DNA from: Saprospiraceae bacterium UBA7328
GTDB lineage: Bacteria > Bacteroidota > Bacteroidia > Chitinophagales > Saprospiraceae
Length of the DNA stretch: 61,546 nucleotides
Assembly: GCA_002471345.1 (NCBI GenBank)
Contig: DKPS01000273.1
Coordinates: 1-61,546, forward strand
Direction of reading: 5' to 3'
Shown: piece after piece, positions 33,663 to 42,432 of the stretch
How the letters are laid out: each line of letters starts with the position of its first letter
Position numbering within the stretch: the first letter of the stretch is position 1
Program-made: the position numbers and the translations under genes
The notes under the pieces: model-generated
What the model was told of the DNA's origin: nothing
Seen by the model: only the letters and a program-made list of their open reading frames with translations
Databases searched by the model: none

Positions 33663-36191
33663 ATGAAATTATCATTCATCCTCAAAACAGCTCTTAGAGA
33701 CAGTCGAAAGAACAGAGGTAAGCTTGCCTTGTTTATGTCCTCTATCATTTGTGGTATTGCTGCTTTAGTAGCCATTAATTCATTTAATCACAATCTTGTA
33801 AAAGATGTAAACGAACAATCCAAAACGCTCCTAGGTGCTGACATGGTCATATCTGGGGATCGACCAGCACTGGAGTCTCTTCAGTTAATGATGGATTCAT
33901 TAGAAGGACCAAAATCGACTGAAATTGAGCTGTTTTCCATGTCGTTTCTACCTAAATCAGAAGAGAGTCAATTCGTTAGGGTAAAAGGATTAGAAGGTGA
34001 TTTTCCATATTATGGAAAACTTATAACTGTTCCTCCAGAAGCGGGTAAAGATTTTAAAAATAATAGAACTGCACTTGTAGAAGAATCTATGATGCTCCAA
34101 TTTAATCTTAGCCCGGGTGATGAGATAAAATTAGGACAGGCTACTTTCGAAATAGGAGGATCATTGAAAAATGTCTTTGGAAGTTTAGGTGCTGGATCAT
34201 CATTTGCTCCTACTATTTATATTGCTAAAAAACATCTTGATGAGACGGAGTTGATTCAGCAAGGGAGTATGGTTGATTATGGCTACTATTTTAAATTGCC
34301 AGAAGGATTTGATGCTGATGAATGGGAGGATGCGCGCCGTGAAACATTTAGGAACGAGACTTTCCGTATCACCACTATGGAAGATCAAAGAGAAAACTTA
34401 AATGAAGCTTTCACTAACCTCAATTCATTTTTAAATCTCGTAGCCCTTGTAGCATTGCTTCTTGGATGTATAGGTGTGGCAAGTAGCGTTATGATCTATG
34501 TAAGAGAAAAAATGTCTTCAATTGCTGTTTTCAGATGTCTAGGAATGAAAGGGAATCACGCTTTTTTGATTTACTTCATTCAGATAGTCACATTAGGCTT
34601 TATAGGTGTGGTTATAGGTGCTGCATTAGGCAGTGCTATACAAGTTTATCTCCCAGTTGTATTAGGAGATTTCCTACCCTATGAAGTCAATATGGAAATC
34701 TCGTGGAAAGCTATTACCCAAGGACTTGTCATAGGACTTATTGTATCAATTCTATTCGCTCTAATTCCACTTTTGGCTATTAGAAATGTGAGTCCACTGA
34801 GAACATTAAGAGCTTCTTTTGAAGAAGATGTCGCAAAACGTGATTATTTAAAATGGGCTGCGTATTCGGGCATAGTATTGAGTATTGTTGGATTTTTATA
34901 TTCTCTCACGGACAGTATTCAGGACTCCTTAATATTTACACTTGGGTTAGCTGCTGCTTTTGGAATCCTATACGGAGTAGCTGCAGTAGTCACATGGACA
35001 GTAAGGAAATACTTGCCAAGATCATGGTCTTTTATTTTCCGCCAAGGACTTTCAAATTTGTATAGGCCTAATAACCAAACAAAAACACTCCTCACTTCGA
35101 TAGGTTTAGGTACTGTGGTCTTGGCTACACTTTTTATCATACAAGGATTATTACTCAAAAATGTGTCTGGAATGGATGCAGGTAATCAACCAAATATGAT
35201 ACTCTATGGTATAGAAAAAGAGCAGAGCAATAGACTCGCAGAAATTACTGAGTCTTATGACCTTCCTGTTATCCAGCAAGTACCTATAGTCACCATGAGG
35301 TTAGACGGCTGGAAAGGAAGGAGCAGAACAGATTGGTTAGCGGATACTGCACGCACAGCAAGAAGGTGGACTATCAATAGAGAAACAAGAGTAACCTATA
35401 GAGATACACTCACTGAGTCAGAAAAACTAATAGAAGGAACTTTTACCGGAAATGTAGAGAGTGGAGATTCTATATTCATCTCATTGGCCAGTAATTTTAA
35501 AAGATCTCTTGATGTAGAGATTGGAGATGAACTAGTATGGAATGTACAAGGGGCAAGAATTAAAACGTATGTAGGCAGTATAAGAGAAATAGAATTCAAC
35601 TCAATGTCAACAAGATTCTTTGTCTTATTTCCTAGAGGAGTATTAGAAAGAGCACCGCAATTCGAAGTTTTAGTTACTAAATCTCCTGATGCACAGACTA
35701 CTGCTTCTTATCGAAATGAAGTAGTGAAAACATTCCCGAATGTATCGCTCATTGATCTTGGGAGCATATTAGCTACCCTTAATGACATTTTGAGCAAGGT
35801 GAGTTATATCATCAAGTTTATGGCAGGTTTTAGCATTCTTACTGGTTTTCTAGTATTACTCAGTTCTTTGATTCTCAGCAAGTTCCAAAGAGTAAAAGAG
35901 AGTGTATTGCTGCGAACTATAGGTGCTAGTCGAAGACAAATATTTAGAATCAACTTAGTAGAATATGCTCTACTTGGATCTTTATCTGCTATGACAGGAA
36001 TAGTCCTTGCACTAATTGCAAGTTTCCTATTAGCTAAGTTTATGTTTGAAATTGACTATAGCATTCTTTGGACACCAATAGTATTAATGTTTGTGATTGT
36101 AACTGCGCTTACAATGTTCATTGGATTGATGAATAGCCGTGAGGTTTTGAATAAATCACCATTAGAAGTGTTGAGAAAAGAAGTGGGTTAA
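33663..36191 (+). CDS. ABC transporter permease, YbbP type (FtsX-fold)
   Basis: The 842-residue protein has the YbbP layout. An N-terminal helix is followed by a periplasmic domain (about 45-255), three helices around an FtsX core (about 256-375, ending LAIRNVSPLRTLRASFEED), two more helices, a second N-terminal-type helix (TLLTSIGLGTVVLATLFIIQ), a second periplasmic domain, and a last FtsX core with three helices ending NKSPLEVLRKE. The two repeated halves are typical of this family. It forms the transporter with the YbbA-type ATPase encoded 16 bases upstream. Confidence 0.9.
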   Translation: MKLSFILKTALRDSRKNRGKLALFMSSIICGIAALVAINSFNHNLVKDVNEQSKTLLGADMVISGDRPALESLQLMMDSLEGPKSTEIELFSMSFLPKSEESQFVRVKGLEGDFPYYGKLITVPPEAGKDFKNNRTALVEESMMLQFNLSPGDEIKLGQATFEIGGSLKNVFGSLGAGSSFAPTIYIAKKHLDETELIQQGSMVDYGYYFKLPEGFDADEWEDARRETFRNETFRITTMEDQRENLNEAFTNLNSFLNLVALVALLLGCIGVASSVMIYVREKMSSIAVFRCLGMKGNHAFLIYFIQIVTLGFIGVVIGAALGSAIQVYLPVVLGDFLPYEVNMEISWKAITQGLVIGLIVSILFALIPLLAIRNVSPLRTLRASFEEDVAKRDYLKWAAYSGIVLSIVGFLYSLTDSIQDSLIFTLGLAAAFGILYGVAAVVTWTVRKYLPRSWSFIFRQGLSNLYRPNNQTKTLLTSIGLGTVVLATLFIIQGLLLKNVSGMDAGNQPNMILYGIEKEQSNRLAEITESYDLPVIQQVPIVTMRLDGWKGRSRTDWLADTARTARRWTINRETRVTYRDTLTESEKLIEGTFTGNVESGDSIFISLASNFKRSLDVEIGDELVWNVQGARIKTYVGSIREIEFNSMSTRFFVLFPRGVLERAPQFEVLVTKSPDAQTTASYRNEVVKTFPNVSLIDLGSILATLNDILSKVSYIIKFMAGFSILTGFLVLLSSLILSKFQRVKESVLLRTIGASRRQIFRINLVEYALLGSLSAMTGIVLALIASFLLAKFMFEIDYSILWTPIVLMFVIVTALTMFIGLMNSREVLNKSPLEVLRKEVG

Positions 36192-36268
36192 TATAATTTT
36201 CTTTAAATATCAGCTTCGGAAATAAAAGCGGAAGGAACCCTTTCAGATTGATTGGGATCAACAAAACC

Positions 36269-36302
36269 TGAAGCTCCTAATGATAGAGCAATTGGAGCTT
36301 CA
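36269..36302. other. Hairpin downstream of the ABC permease gene
   Basis: TGAAGCTCC and GGAGCTTCA form a 9-bp perfect stem with a 16-base loop, 78 bases past the permease stop. No T-run follows on either side, so a terminator role is only possible. A second dyad (CAATTCAA / TTGAATTG) lies about 25 bases further on. Confidence 0.35.
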
Positions 36303-36415
36303 CAAAATAGAAGTGAATCAACAATTCAAATTTCCATTATCAATTCTTGAATTGAATTATTCTACGAATTGAGAAATTCCTACTTTGATCTGGATTTTGA
36401 TCAATTTTTTCTAGT

Positions 36416-37558
36416 GTGGACATATTCAGTGTTGTACTTGTAATTCTAACAGTAATATCTGTGCTAGTTCTAGATCGAAACAAATTTGCTATCGTTCAAA
36501 GAATTCTTAAATGGATTCCTGCCATACTATTTGCTTATGTCATTCCAGCCCTTGTAACACATCTTTTTCAATTGGATCTTTCAAATGTCATTCTCCACAG
36601 ATATAGCAAAGATTTTATCATGCCTATGGCGATCATTTTTGTAATGAGTGCTCTTTCTTTCAGGCAGCTTAAAGCAGTTGGCATGAGGCCCATTTTGGTC
36701 TTCCTAAGTGGTTCATTAACTGTAGCAATCATGCCTTTGGTCTTACTCGGTATATTCTCTTTATTCACCACCTCTTTTACAGATCAAATTATAGGCGAGG
36801 AATATTGGAGAGGATTGGTCACCTTGGTAGGAAGTTGGATAGGAGGAAGTACTAGTATGCTCATTTTAAAAGAGCTATCAGGTGCCAGTGAATCTATTTT
36901 TCTGGTCATTTTAGTAATGGATAATGTCTTGGTTAACATTTGGACAATTTTCATGTTTCAGAAAATAAAAAGAAGTGACGCTGTAAACTCATTTTTTAAT
37001 ATTCAAGATACCATTCAGGACTTCATTCCTGATACAATTAACCTGCATCAGAATGGACCTGCATATTCTTTTATCACTTTAAGCACATGTATTATCGTAG
37101 TTGTGTTGAGCTACTTTTTTGTTGAATCATTTTTATTTAAAATCGTTTTACTCTCCATTATTGGGCTCATTCTAGGAAATATAGTCAAGTTTTGGAATCA
37201 TGGCTTAATGATCAAAGGTGGAGGGTATCTCATCATTACCATCATGGCCATTTTAGGTCTAAAACTCAATTTTTCCAATTTCAGTATTCCTTTAGAGGTC
37301 ATTCTGTTCTCCGTTCTTTGGCTTATTTCTCATTATATCATTATGATGATAACTGCATATATTCTTAAACTTAATATGGCTTGGGTCCCTATTGCAAGTA
37401 TGGCTAATGTAGGTGGAATATCCACAGCTCCTGCGGTCACCAAAGCCTATAATGAAGAATGGATGCCTCATGCAATATTGTTGTCAATCCTGAGCATGGT
37501 AACTGGGACTTATTGGGGCATGCTGACTATATATCTATTCACACTTTTCAATACATAA
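36416..37558 (+). CDS. DUF819-family (YjcL-like) membrane transporter
   Basis: The 380-residue protein has about 11 membrane helices and the DUF819 hallmarks: GSWIGGSTSMLILKEL in the first half and ASMANVGGISTAPAV in the second, forming the paired G-rich discontinuous helices of a two-fold repeated carrier. A stop codon directly precedes the GTG at 36416, so this is the first possible start. DUF819 proteins are distantly related to glutamate and sodium-coupled carriers; the substrate is unknown. It is separate from the ABC operon (225-base gap with hairpins). Confidence 0.85.
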   Translation: MDIFSVVLVILTVISVLVLDRNKFAIVQRILKWIPAILFAYVIPALVTHLFQLDLSNVILHRYSKDFIMPMAIIFVMSALSFRQLKAVGMRPILVFLSGSLTVAIMPLVLLGIFSLFTTSFTDQIIGEEYWRGLVTLVGSWIGGSTSMLILKELSGASESIFLVILVMDNVLVNIWTIFMFQKIKRSDAVNSFFNIQDTIQDFIPDTINLHQNGPAYSFITLSTCIIVVVLSYFFVESFLFKIVLLSIIGLILGNIVKFWNHGLMIKGGGYLIITIMAILGLKLNFSNFSIPLEVILFSVLWLISHYIIMMITAYILKLNMAWVPIASMANVGGISTAPAVTKAYNEEWMPHAILLSILSMVTGTYWGMLTIYLFTLFNT

Positions 37559-37637
37559 ATCAAAAATGAGATTGACAAGCAACTTCTGCAAATTTCTTTA
37601 GTTCTTTTAATAGTTTTTGAATCTAATAATAATTGGA

Positions 37638-38717
37638 ATGAAATCTATTTTTTCTCTTCTTATAATAGTCTTGTCTATAAATTTTAATCACGCCCAAAGT
37701 TTTGATGATTTTCAAATAACGGAACTTGTTAAATCCACCCCGCTAAAGAATCAAATGTCTTCAGGTACATGTTGGAGTTTTACTACTTTCTCATTTATTG
37801 AAACAGAGGCATTGAGATTGGGAATGGATACTGTGATTATATCTCCTATTTACTACGTTACACCTACTTATCTAGGGAAAGCACAAAATTTTATTGAAAA
37901 GAAAGGTAATAGCTTTTTTAATGGAGGAGACCTCACTTTTAGCGCATTAGATGCATATGCAAAATACGGAGCTGTTCCTGAGAGTGTCTACAACGGCATT
38001 ATTGATGGAGATTGGCAACATGATCATTTAGAAATAGATGACCTCTTACGAAGAATGGCGATCTCAATTGGCAAATCCGGTTATGGTCGTATCAAACCAA
38101 ATAGCTGGAAAAAGAGTATTGAAGGTGTGCTTGATGCATATATTGGCAGCGCTCCTGACACCTTCACATATGAAGGAGAAAAGTATACGCCTCAGACTTT
38201 TGCTCAAAAAAAAATAGGAATTAACAGAGCGGATTATTTAGAAATAACCAGTTTTTCTCATTTACCATTTTACAAAATGACTCCTCTCAACATTCCAGCA
38301 AACTGGAATAATAATGACTATCTGAATTTACCTCCTAATGACTTTGAAAAAGTAATAGATAATGCTATTCAATCGGGTTATAGTATTGCATGGGATGGAG
38401 ATGCGGATGAAGCCCGATTTGATTATTCAAAAGGATTAATGTTACTTACTCAGGAAGAAGAAGATAATGCTGTGACTCAAGAGTTAAGGCAAACCCATTT
38501 TGTAAAAGGCACTACTACTGACGATCATAATATGCATATCATTGGCATGGCAAAGAACAAGGCTGGCAAAGATTTCTATTTAATGAAAAATTCTGAAGGA
38601 GAAAATGATATGGGGGGATATGTGTTCATGTCAAAAAAAGCCTTACTGCTTAAAACTATTTCGGTCCTAATGCATAAGGATGGTTTGACTCAGGAGGTTA
38701 AGAATGCTTTGGATTAA
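37638..38717 (+). CDS. Secreted C1-family cysteine peptidase (bleomycin-hydrolase / PepC-like)
   Basis: The ATG at 37638 gives a signal peptide (MKSIFSLLIIVLSINFNHAQ); the open frame reaches a TTG at 37617. The 359-residue protein has the C1 active site: the oxyanion Gln39 and nucleophile Cys45 in NQMSSGTCWSFTTF, the His in DDHNMHIIGMA and the Asn in FYLMKNSEG. The insertion between the Cys and His regions (GGDLTFSALDAYAKYGAVPES) is typical of the C1B (PepC/BLMH) subgroup. Cytoplasmic PepC is about 440 residues, so this is a shorter, exported relative. It probably degrades peptides in the periplasm. Confidence 0.88.
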   Translation: MKSIFSLLIIVLSINFNHAQSFDDFQITELVKSTPLKNQMSSGTCWSFTTFSFIETEALRLGMDTVIISPIYYVTPTYLGKAQNFIEKKGNSFFNGGDLTFSALDAYAKYGAVPESVYNGIIDGDWQHDHLEIDDLLRRMAISIGKSGYGRIKPNSWKKSIEGVLDAYIGSAPDTFTYEGEKYTPQTFAQKKIGINRADYLEITSFSHLPFYKMTPLNIPANWNNNDYLNLPPNDFEKVIDNAIQSGYSIAWDGDADEARFDYSKGLMLLTQEEEDNAVTQELRQTHFVKGTTTDDHNMHIIGMAKNKAGKDFYLMKNSEGENDMGGYVFMSKKALLLKTISVLMHKDGLTQEVKNALD

Positions 38718-38750
38718 ATCTCTATAATTTCTTTTTTCAACCAAACTTAT

Positions 38751-39221
38751 ATGACTACATCAAACCAACTTTCAAATCGTTTCAAGGAGGTCATGCTTTC
38801 AGGTAAACTGATAGCCTTCACTAATTTTAAAGATCAATTAGAGCAAGTCACATTTAAGGAATCAATCAAGAAAGTAAATAATTTAAATTCTATAGCAGCA
38901 CTTACATTTCATGTCGATTATTACATAAAAGGTGTGCTTAAAGTTCTTAAAGGTGGATCATTAGATATAAAGGATAAGTATAGTTTTAATATGCTAAAAC
39001 TATCTTCAGATAAAGACTGGAAGGATCTTAAAACTAGACTTATTGAGAATTCTGAAGCCTTCACAGAAGCAATTGGTCATGTAGAAGAAAGCAAATGGCA
39101 AACTCATTTTGAGGATAAAAAACATGGCTCTTAGAAAAGAAATATTGAAGCAATCATAGAACATGGGTACTACCATTTAGACCAAATAGTATTAATAAGA
39201 AAGTTAATGGCAAATTCTTAG
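38751..39221 (+). pseudogene. DinB-like (DUF1572) protein gene with one in-frame TAG
   Basis: The frame starts MTTSNQLSNRFKEVMLSGKL and includes the first helix bundle with a metal-type His (SIAALTFHVDYYIKG). It meets TAG at 39132-39134 after KKHGS. The same frame continues KRNIEAIIEHGYYHLDQIVL to a natural TAG at 39219-39221. The part after the stop carries the final helix, with the His pair (EHGYYHLDQ) that DinB-fold proteins use to bind metal, so truncation would destroy the site. Readthrough or reversion would give 156 residues, the family length. Confidence 0.75.
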
Positions 39222-39248
39222 TTTTGAGGCTTCATATTAAATAACAAC

Positions 39249-39494
39249 ATGCCACAATACGACATCAATGACCCTACTGATCTCGATATAATGAGAGGAC
39301 AGTTCAACATGTATACTGCAGATGAATGGCAAGATTATATTGATATTGCAGAGGAGAGAAGCATTGGTTATAAGAATATCAACATTCTAAAATCAGCCCA
39401 ACGTAAAGCAGGTATAGCTAAATACTTGAGTCCTAAGGTAATTCAATGGGTACTCAATTTGGTAGACCGACTGGATGATGATGAAGAGGAATAA
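39249..39494 (+). CDS. Small acidic hypothetical protein
   Basis: This 81-residue frame has an ATG start and a compact, mostly helical composition: an early DPTDLDIMRGQFNMYTADEW, a central basic stretch (KSAQRKAGIAKYL), and an acidic end (DRLDDDEEE). It has no signal peptide or membrane segment. I do not recognise it. It lies 27 bases past the DinB-like pseudogene, on the same strand, and may share its transcript. Its composition is protein-like, but there is no support from motifs. Confidence 0.45.
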   Translation: MPQYDINDPTDLDIMRGQFNMYTADEWQDYIDIAEERSIGYKNINILKSAQRKAGIAKYLSPKVIQWVLNLVDRLDDDEEE

Positions 39495-39637
39495 TTATGA
39501 CTATTTATCTTGTAGAATCAATCTTTGAAATTAAATACTAGGTCAAATAATCACCTCAATTTTTACAATAACATAATCTTCACAGTTCATAATTTTTCAG
39601 GTTCTAAATTAGAGCTTCACCAATATTATCATCCAAG

Positions 39638-40276
39638 ATGTTCAAAAACAGAAGATCATTTATCAAAAAAGGTGCGACTGCAGCGATAGCCACTTCTGCC
39701 TTATTCAACTCACCTTTTCAAAACGATCCTTGTGGGACAAAAACAGCACTATCTGAGGAGAATATCATAGGTCCTAAAGAAGGTTACACTCCTCACGTGG
39801 GCGCCTTGGTATCGATGATGAATTGGATGAGAAGCACCATTTTACGTCCTGTAGAAGGCCTTTCTATTGCAGAGTTAGATTATCTCCATGATGAAAACTC
39901 AAATTCAATTGGTGCGATGCTATGGCATTTAGCAGCAACTGAAAGATTTTACCAACTAAATACACTTGATGGAAAAGATTGGGGAGATTGGCCTGCTGCC
40001 GATACCAAGGAGTTTGATATGGCCATGAATTTGGGTGATACTGGTAGAAATGAGATTAAAGGCAATTCATTAGATTTTTATTTAGAAAAACTAGATAGAG
40101 TTAGGAACCAAAGCCTGGAAGAACTAAAAAAGAAAGATGACAATTGGCTTTTAAAGCCTGATGAAAGTTGGTTTTGGGGACCTACTAATAACTACTGTAA
40201 GTGGTTTCATGTGGTAGAACATGAATCAAATCATAACGGCCAGATCAAATATATCAAGAGCAGAGTTGAAGTGTGA
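39638..40276 (+). CDS. Tat-exported DinB-family protein
   Basis: The 212-residue protein begins MFKNRRSFIKKGATAAIATS, a twin-arginine signal. The DinB four-helix fold has the three metal-binding His: LWHLAATERFY in the first half and HVVEHESNHNGQI near the end. DinB-fold proteins are metal-binding enzymes or thiol-transferases of varied function. Export by Tat fits a folded metalloprotein acting in the periplasm. A different DinB-like gene (DUF1572 type, broken) lies about 420 bases upstream, so the neighbourhood holds two members of the superfamily. Confidence 0.85.
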   Translation: MFKNRRSFIKKGATAAIATSALFNSPFQNDPCGTKTALSEENIIGPKEGYTPHVGALVSMMNWMRSTILRPVEGLSIAELDYLHDENSNSIGAMLWHLAATERFYQLNTLDGKDWGDWPAADTKEFDMAMNLGDTGRNEIKGNSLDFYLEKLDRVRNQSLEELKKKDDNWLLKPDESWFWGPTNNYCKWFHVVEHESNHNGQIKYIKSRVEV

Positions 40277-40333
40277 TCCATCAAAATGGTTCAATAGTTC
40301 TTCTTGAAGCATCTATTTCTTTTTCTTTGATCT

Positions 40334-40846
40334 ATGAATAGAATCATGGTTATAGGTTGCTGTGGAGCAGGTAAATCTACTTTTGCCAGAAAGCTACATG
40401 AACATACGGGAATTGATGTTATTCATCTGGATCAGCATTATCATTTACCCAATTGGGAAGAGCCTTCAAAACACAGTTGGGAAAAGAAAGTAAAAGAACT
40501 TATCCAAGGAGATCAATGGATCATAGATGGCAACTATGGAGGCACAATGGACCTCAGATTGGAGAAAGCTGACACTATTTTCTATCTAAAGTATTCTACT
40601 CTTTCCTGCTTGTATCGTGTGATCAAAAGGACAATAAAGTTTCATGGTAAAAGTCGTCCCAATATGGCTGAAGGATGCTATGAGAGATTTGACCTGGAAT
40701 TTCTCCATTATGTAGCAGTATTCAATATAGTAAAAGGAAAAAGCATCGCTGAAAAACTTAGTGCATTACCTAAATCTAAAAAGGTAATCATACTTAAAAA
40801 TGATAGAGAAGTGGATCAGTATCTAACGAGCAGAAAGTCTATATGA
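40334..40846 (+). CDS. P-loop kinase, topology-modulation (FlaR)-like
   Basis: The 170-residue protein has a Walker A at residues 8-15 (GCCGAGKS), a short-chain kinase layout with VIHLDQHYHLPNWEEP after it, and WIIDGNYGGTMDLRLEKAD. These features mark the DNA-topology-modulation / FlaR-like group of adenylate-kinase-related P-loop proteins. Substrate and role are not established for the group. It is 57 bases after the DinB gene and on the same strand. Confidence 0.8.
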   Translation: MNRIMVIGCCGAGKSTFARKLHEHTGIDVIHLDQHYHLPNWEEPSKHSWEKKVKELIQGDQWIIDGNYGGTMDLRLEKADTIFYLKYSTLSCLYRVIKRTIKFHGKSRPNMAEGCYERFDLEFLHYVAVFNIVKGKSIAEKLSALPKSKKVIILKNDREVDQYLTSRKSI

Positions 40847-40993
40847 ACTGTACAGAAGTTCCTTTTTTCCTCTTCACAGTAATCCTAACCAAATTCAATA
40901 GCATTATAAGAATCAATAATATATCGACTCGATTAAGAATTTATTTGAGAATTATGACGTTATGAGTAACGATAAAAACGAAGAACATTTTTA

Positions 40994-42424
40994 ATGAAGA
41001 GTTCAAAGATTTTACCCAACGTATTGGTCTCTATATCATGCAGCCTTATGATTATTGGAGCTTATCATTTTTTGATCTCTCCAGACTATACGCTTATAGA
41101 AGATAAAATACAAGCTCATGAAGTCAGCATAGATGAATATCTATATTCTGGGCAGGTCAGAAGTAGCACTCCATTATCGAGTTCGGGTAATTTTGTAAAT
41201 GCTGCAAATATTTCAAGAGAAGCCGTCGTATACATTTTAGCCTATGAGAAAATAGAAAATCAAGTATTCAAAAAAGGATTTAAAAGAGAAAAAGGCTCAG
41301 GGGTAGTGGTTCATCAAGATGGCTATATCGTGACTAATTATCATGTTATCGAGAAAGCATCTCACATAGAAATAACTCTTAACAATAAAAAAGAATATTT
41401 AGCAGAAGTAGTTGGCACTGATTCAGTCACAGATTTAGCCTTACTCAAAATAGAAGCTAATGATCTACCATTTCTAATTTTTGGAGATAGTGATGCCATA
41501 GAAGTTGGAGAATGGGTCCTAGCTATTGGGAATCCTTTTGGTCTTCAATCCACAGTTACAGCTGGAATTATAAGCGCAAAAGCCCGAAACATTGATTTAA
41601 CTGAATTCAGTAACAATATTGAATCCCTCATACAAAGTGATGTTGCCATTAATCCTGGTAGTAGCGGCGGTGCTTTGATTAGTGAAGATGCAAGGTTAAT
41701 GGGTATTAATACAGCTATAATTTCCGCATCTGGGAATTATGAAGGCATATCATTTGCTATCCCCGCAAATGTCGCTCGGAAAGTTGTTTTTGATCTTAAG
41801 CAATTTGGAGCTGTACAGAGAGCGAAAATGGGAATAACCCTTCGTGATGTAGATTCTAACTTAGCAGAAATGCTGGATATGAATGAAGTAAAAGGCGTAT
41901 TCGTTGTGGCTGCTTCATTCTCAGGTGCAGCTCATGATGCAGGAATAAAACGAGGAGATGTTATCTTAAAAATCAATAAAAAGAAAATCAATACTACTCC
42001 AGAATTCACTGAAAAACTAAATGAATTTAGACCAGGAGATCAAATAGAAATTGAATATATACGGGATAAAAAAGCCTATTTCACTTCGGTACTGTTAAAA
42101 AATCATCTCAACACCACCGATTTTGTAGCTATCAAAAACAGCCCTAAACTAAGGGAAATCGGGATCGAAATAAGGAATCTAAATTCGATAGAAAAAGAAA
42201 GAAACAACACAAGTGGGATTTATGTAGTAAGTGTTTCAAAAGGTTCTGTAGCGCAAAAATCAAACATAGAACCAGGTTATATTATAGAAAAAATAAATGG
42301 TCAGAAAATCACTTCTGATCAACAGTTTTTAAAATTAGTAAGCAAGTCAAATAGTGTCATGGAGCTGAATGGATTCTATGAAAGATACCCTGGAGAATTC
42401 CCATACAAGATTGAAATAAATTGA
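40994..42424 (+). CDS. HtrA/DegP-like S1C serine protease with two PDZ domains
   Basis: The 476-residue protein has an N-terminal membrane segment (about 10-28) and then a trypsin-like domain with the triad His117 (TNYHVI), Asp147 (DSVTDLALLKI) and Ser224 (INPGSSGGAL). Two PDZ domains follow, at about 285-365 (FSGAAHDAGIKRGDVILKIN) and 385-470 (VAQKSNIEPGYIIEKINGQ). This is the DegP/DegQ layout for periplasmic quality control of misfolded proteins. The linker region 40-75 is short. No two-component or sigma-factor gene adjoins it. It is convergent with the PQQ dehydrogenase gene, eight bases apart. Confidence 0.93.
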   Translation: MKSSKILPNVLVSISCSLMIIGAYHFLISPDYTLIEDKIQAHEVSIDEYLYSGQVRSSTPLSSSGNFVNAANISREAVVYILAYEKIENQVFKKGFKREKGSGVVVHQDGYIVTNYHVIEKASHIEITLNNKKEYLAEVVGTDSVTDLALLKIEANDLPFLIFGDSDAIEVGEWVLAIGNPFGLQSTVTAGIISAKARNIDLTEFSNNIESLIQSDVAINPGSSGGALISEDARLMGINTAIISASGNYEGISFAIPANVARKVVFDLKQFGAVQRAKMGITLRDVDSNLAEMLDMNEVKGVFVVAASFSGAAHDAGIKRGDVILKINKKKINTTPEFTEKLNEFRPGDQIEIEYIRDKKAYFTSVLLKNHLNTTDFVAIKNSPKLREIGIEIRNLNSIEKERNNTSGIYVVSVSKGSVAQKSNIEPGYIIEKINGQKITSDQQFLKLVSKSNSVMELNGFYERYPGEFPYKIEIN

Positions 42425-42432
42425 TAAAACCA

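Noticed and set aside
36190..36415. Riboswitch candidate upstream of the DUF819 gene
   Set aside because: Only two simple palindromes are present and no known aptamer pattern was recognised.
38751..40276. The two DinB-fold genes as a tandem duplication
   Set aside because: Their sequences belong to different branches (DUF1572-like versus Tat-exported DinB) with no close similarity.
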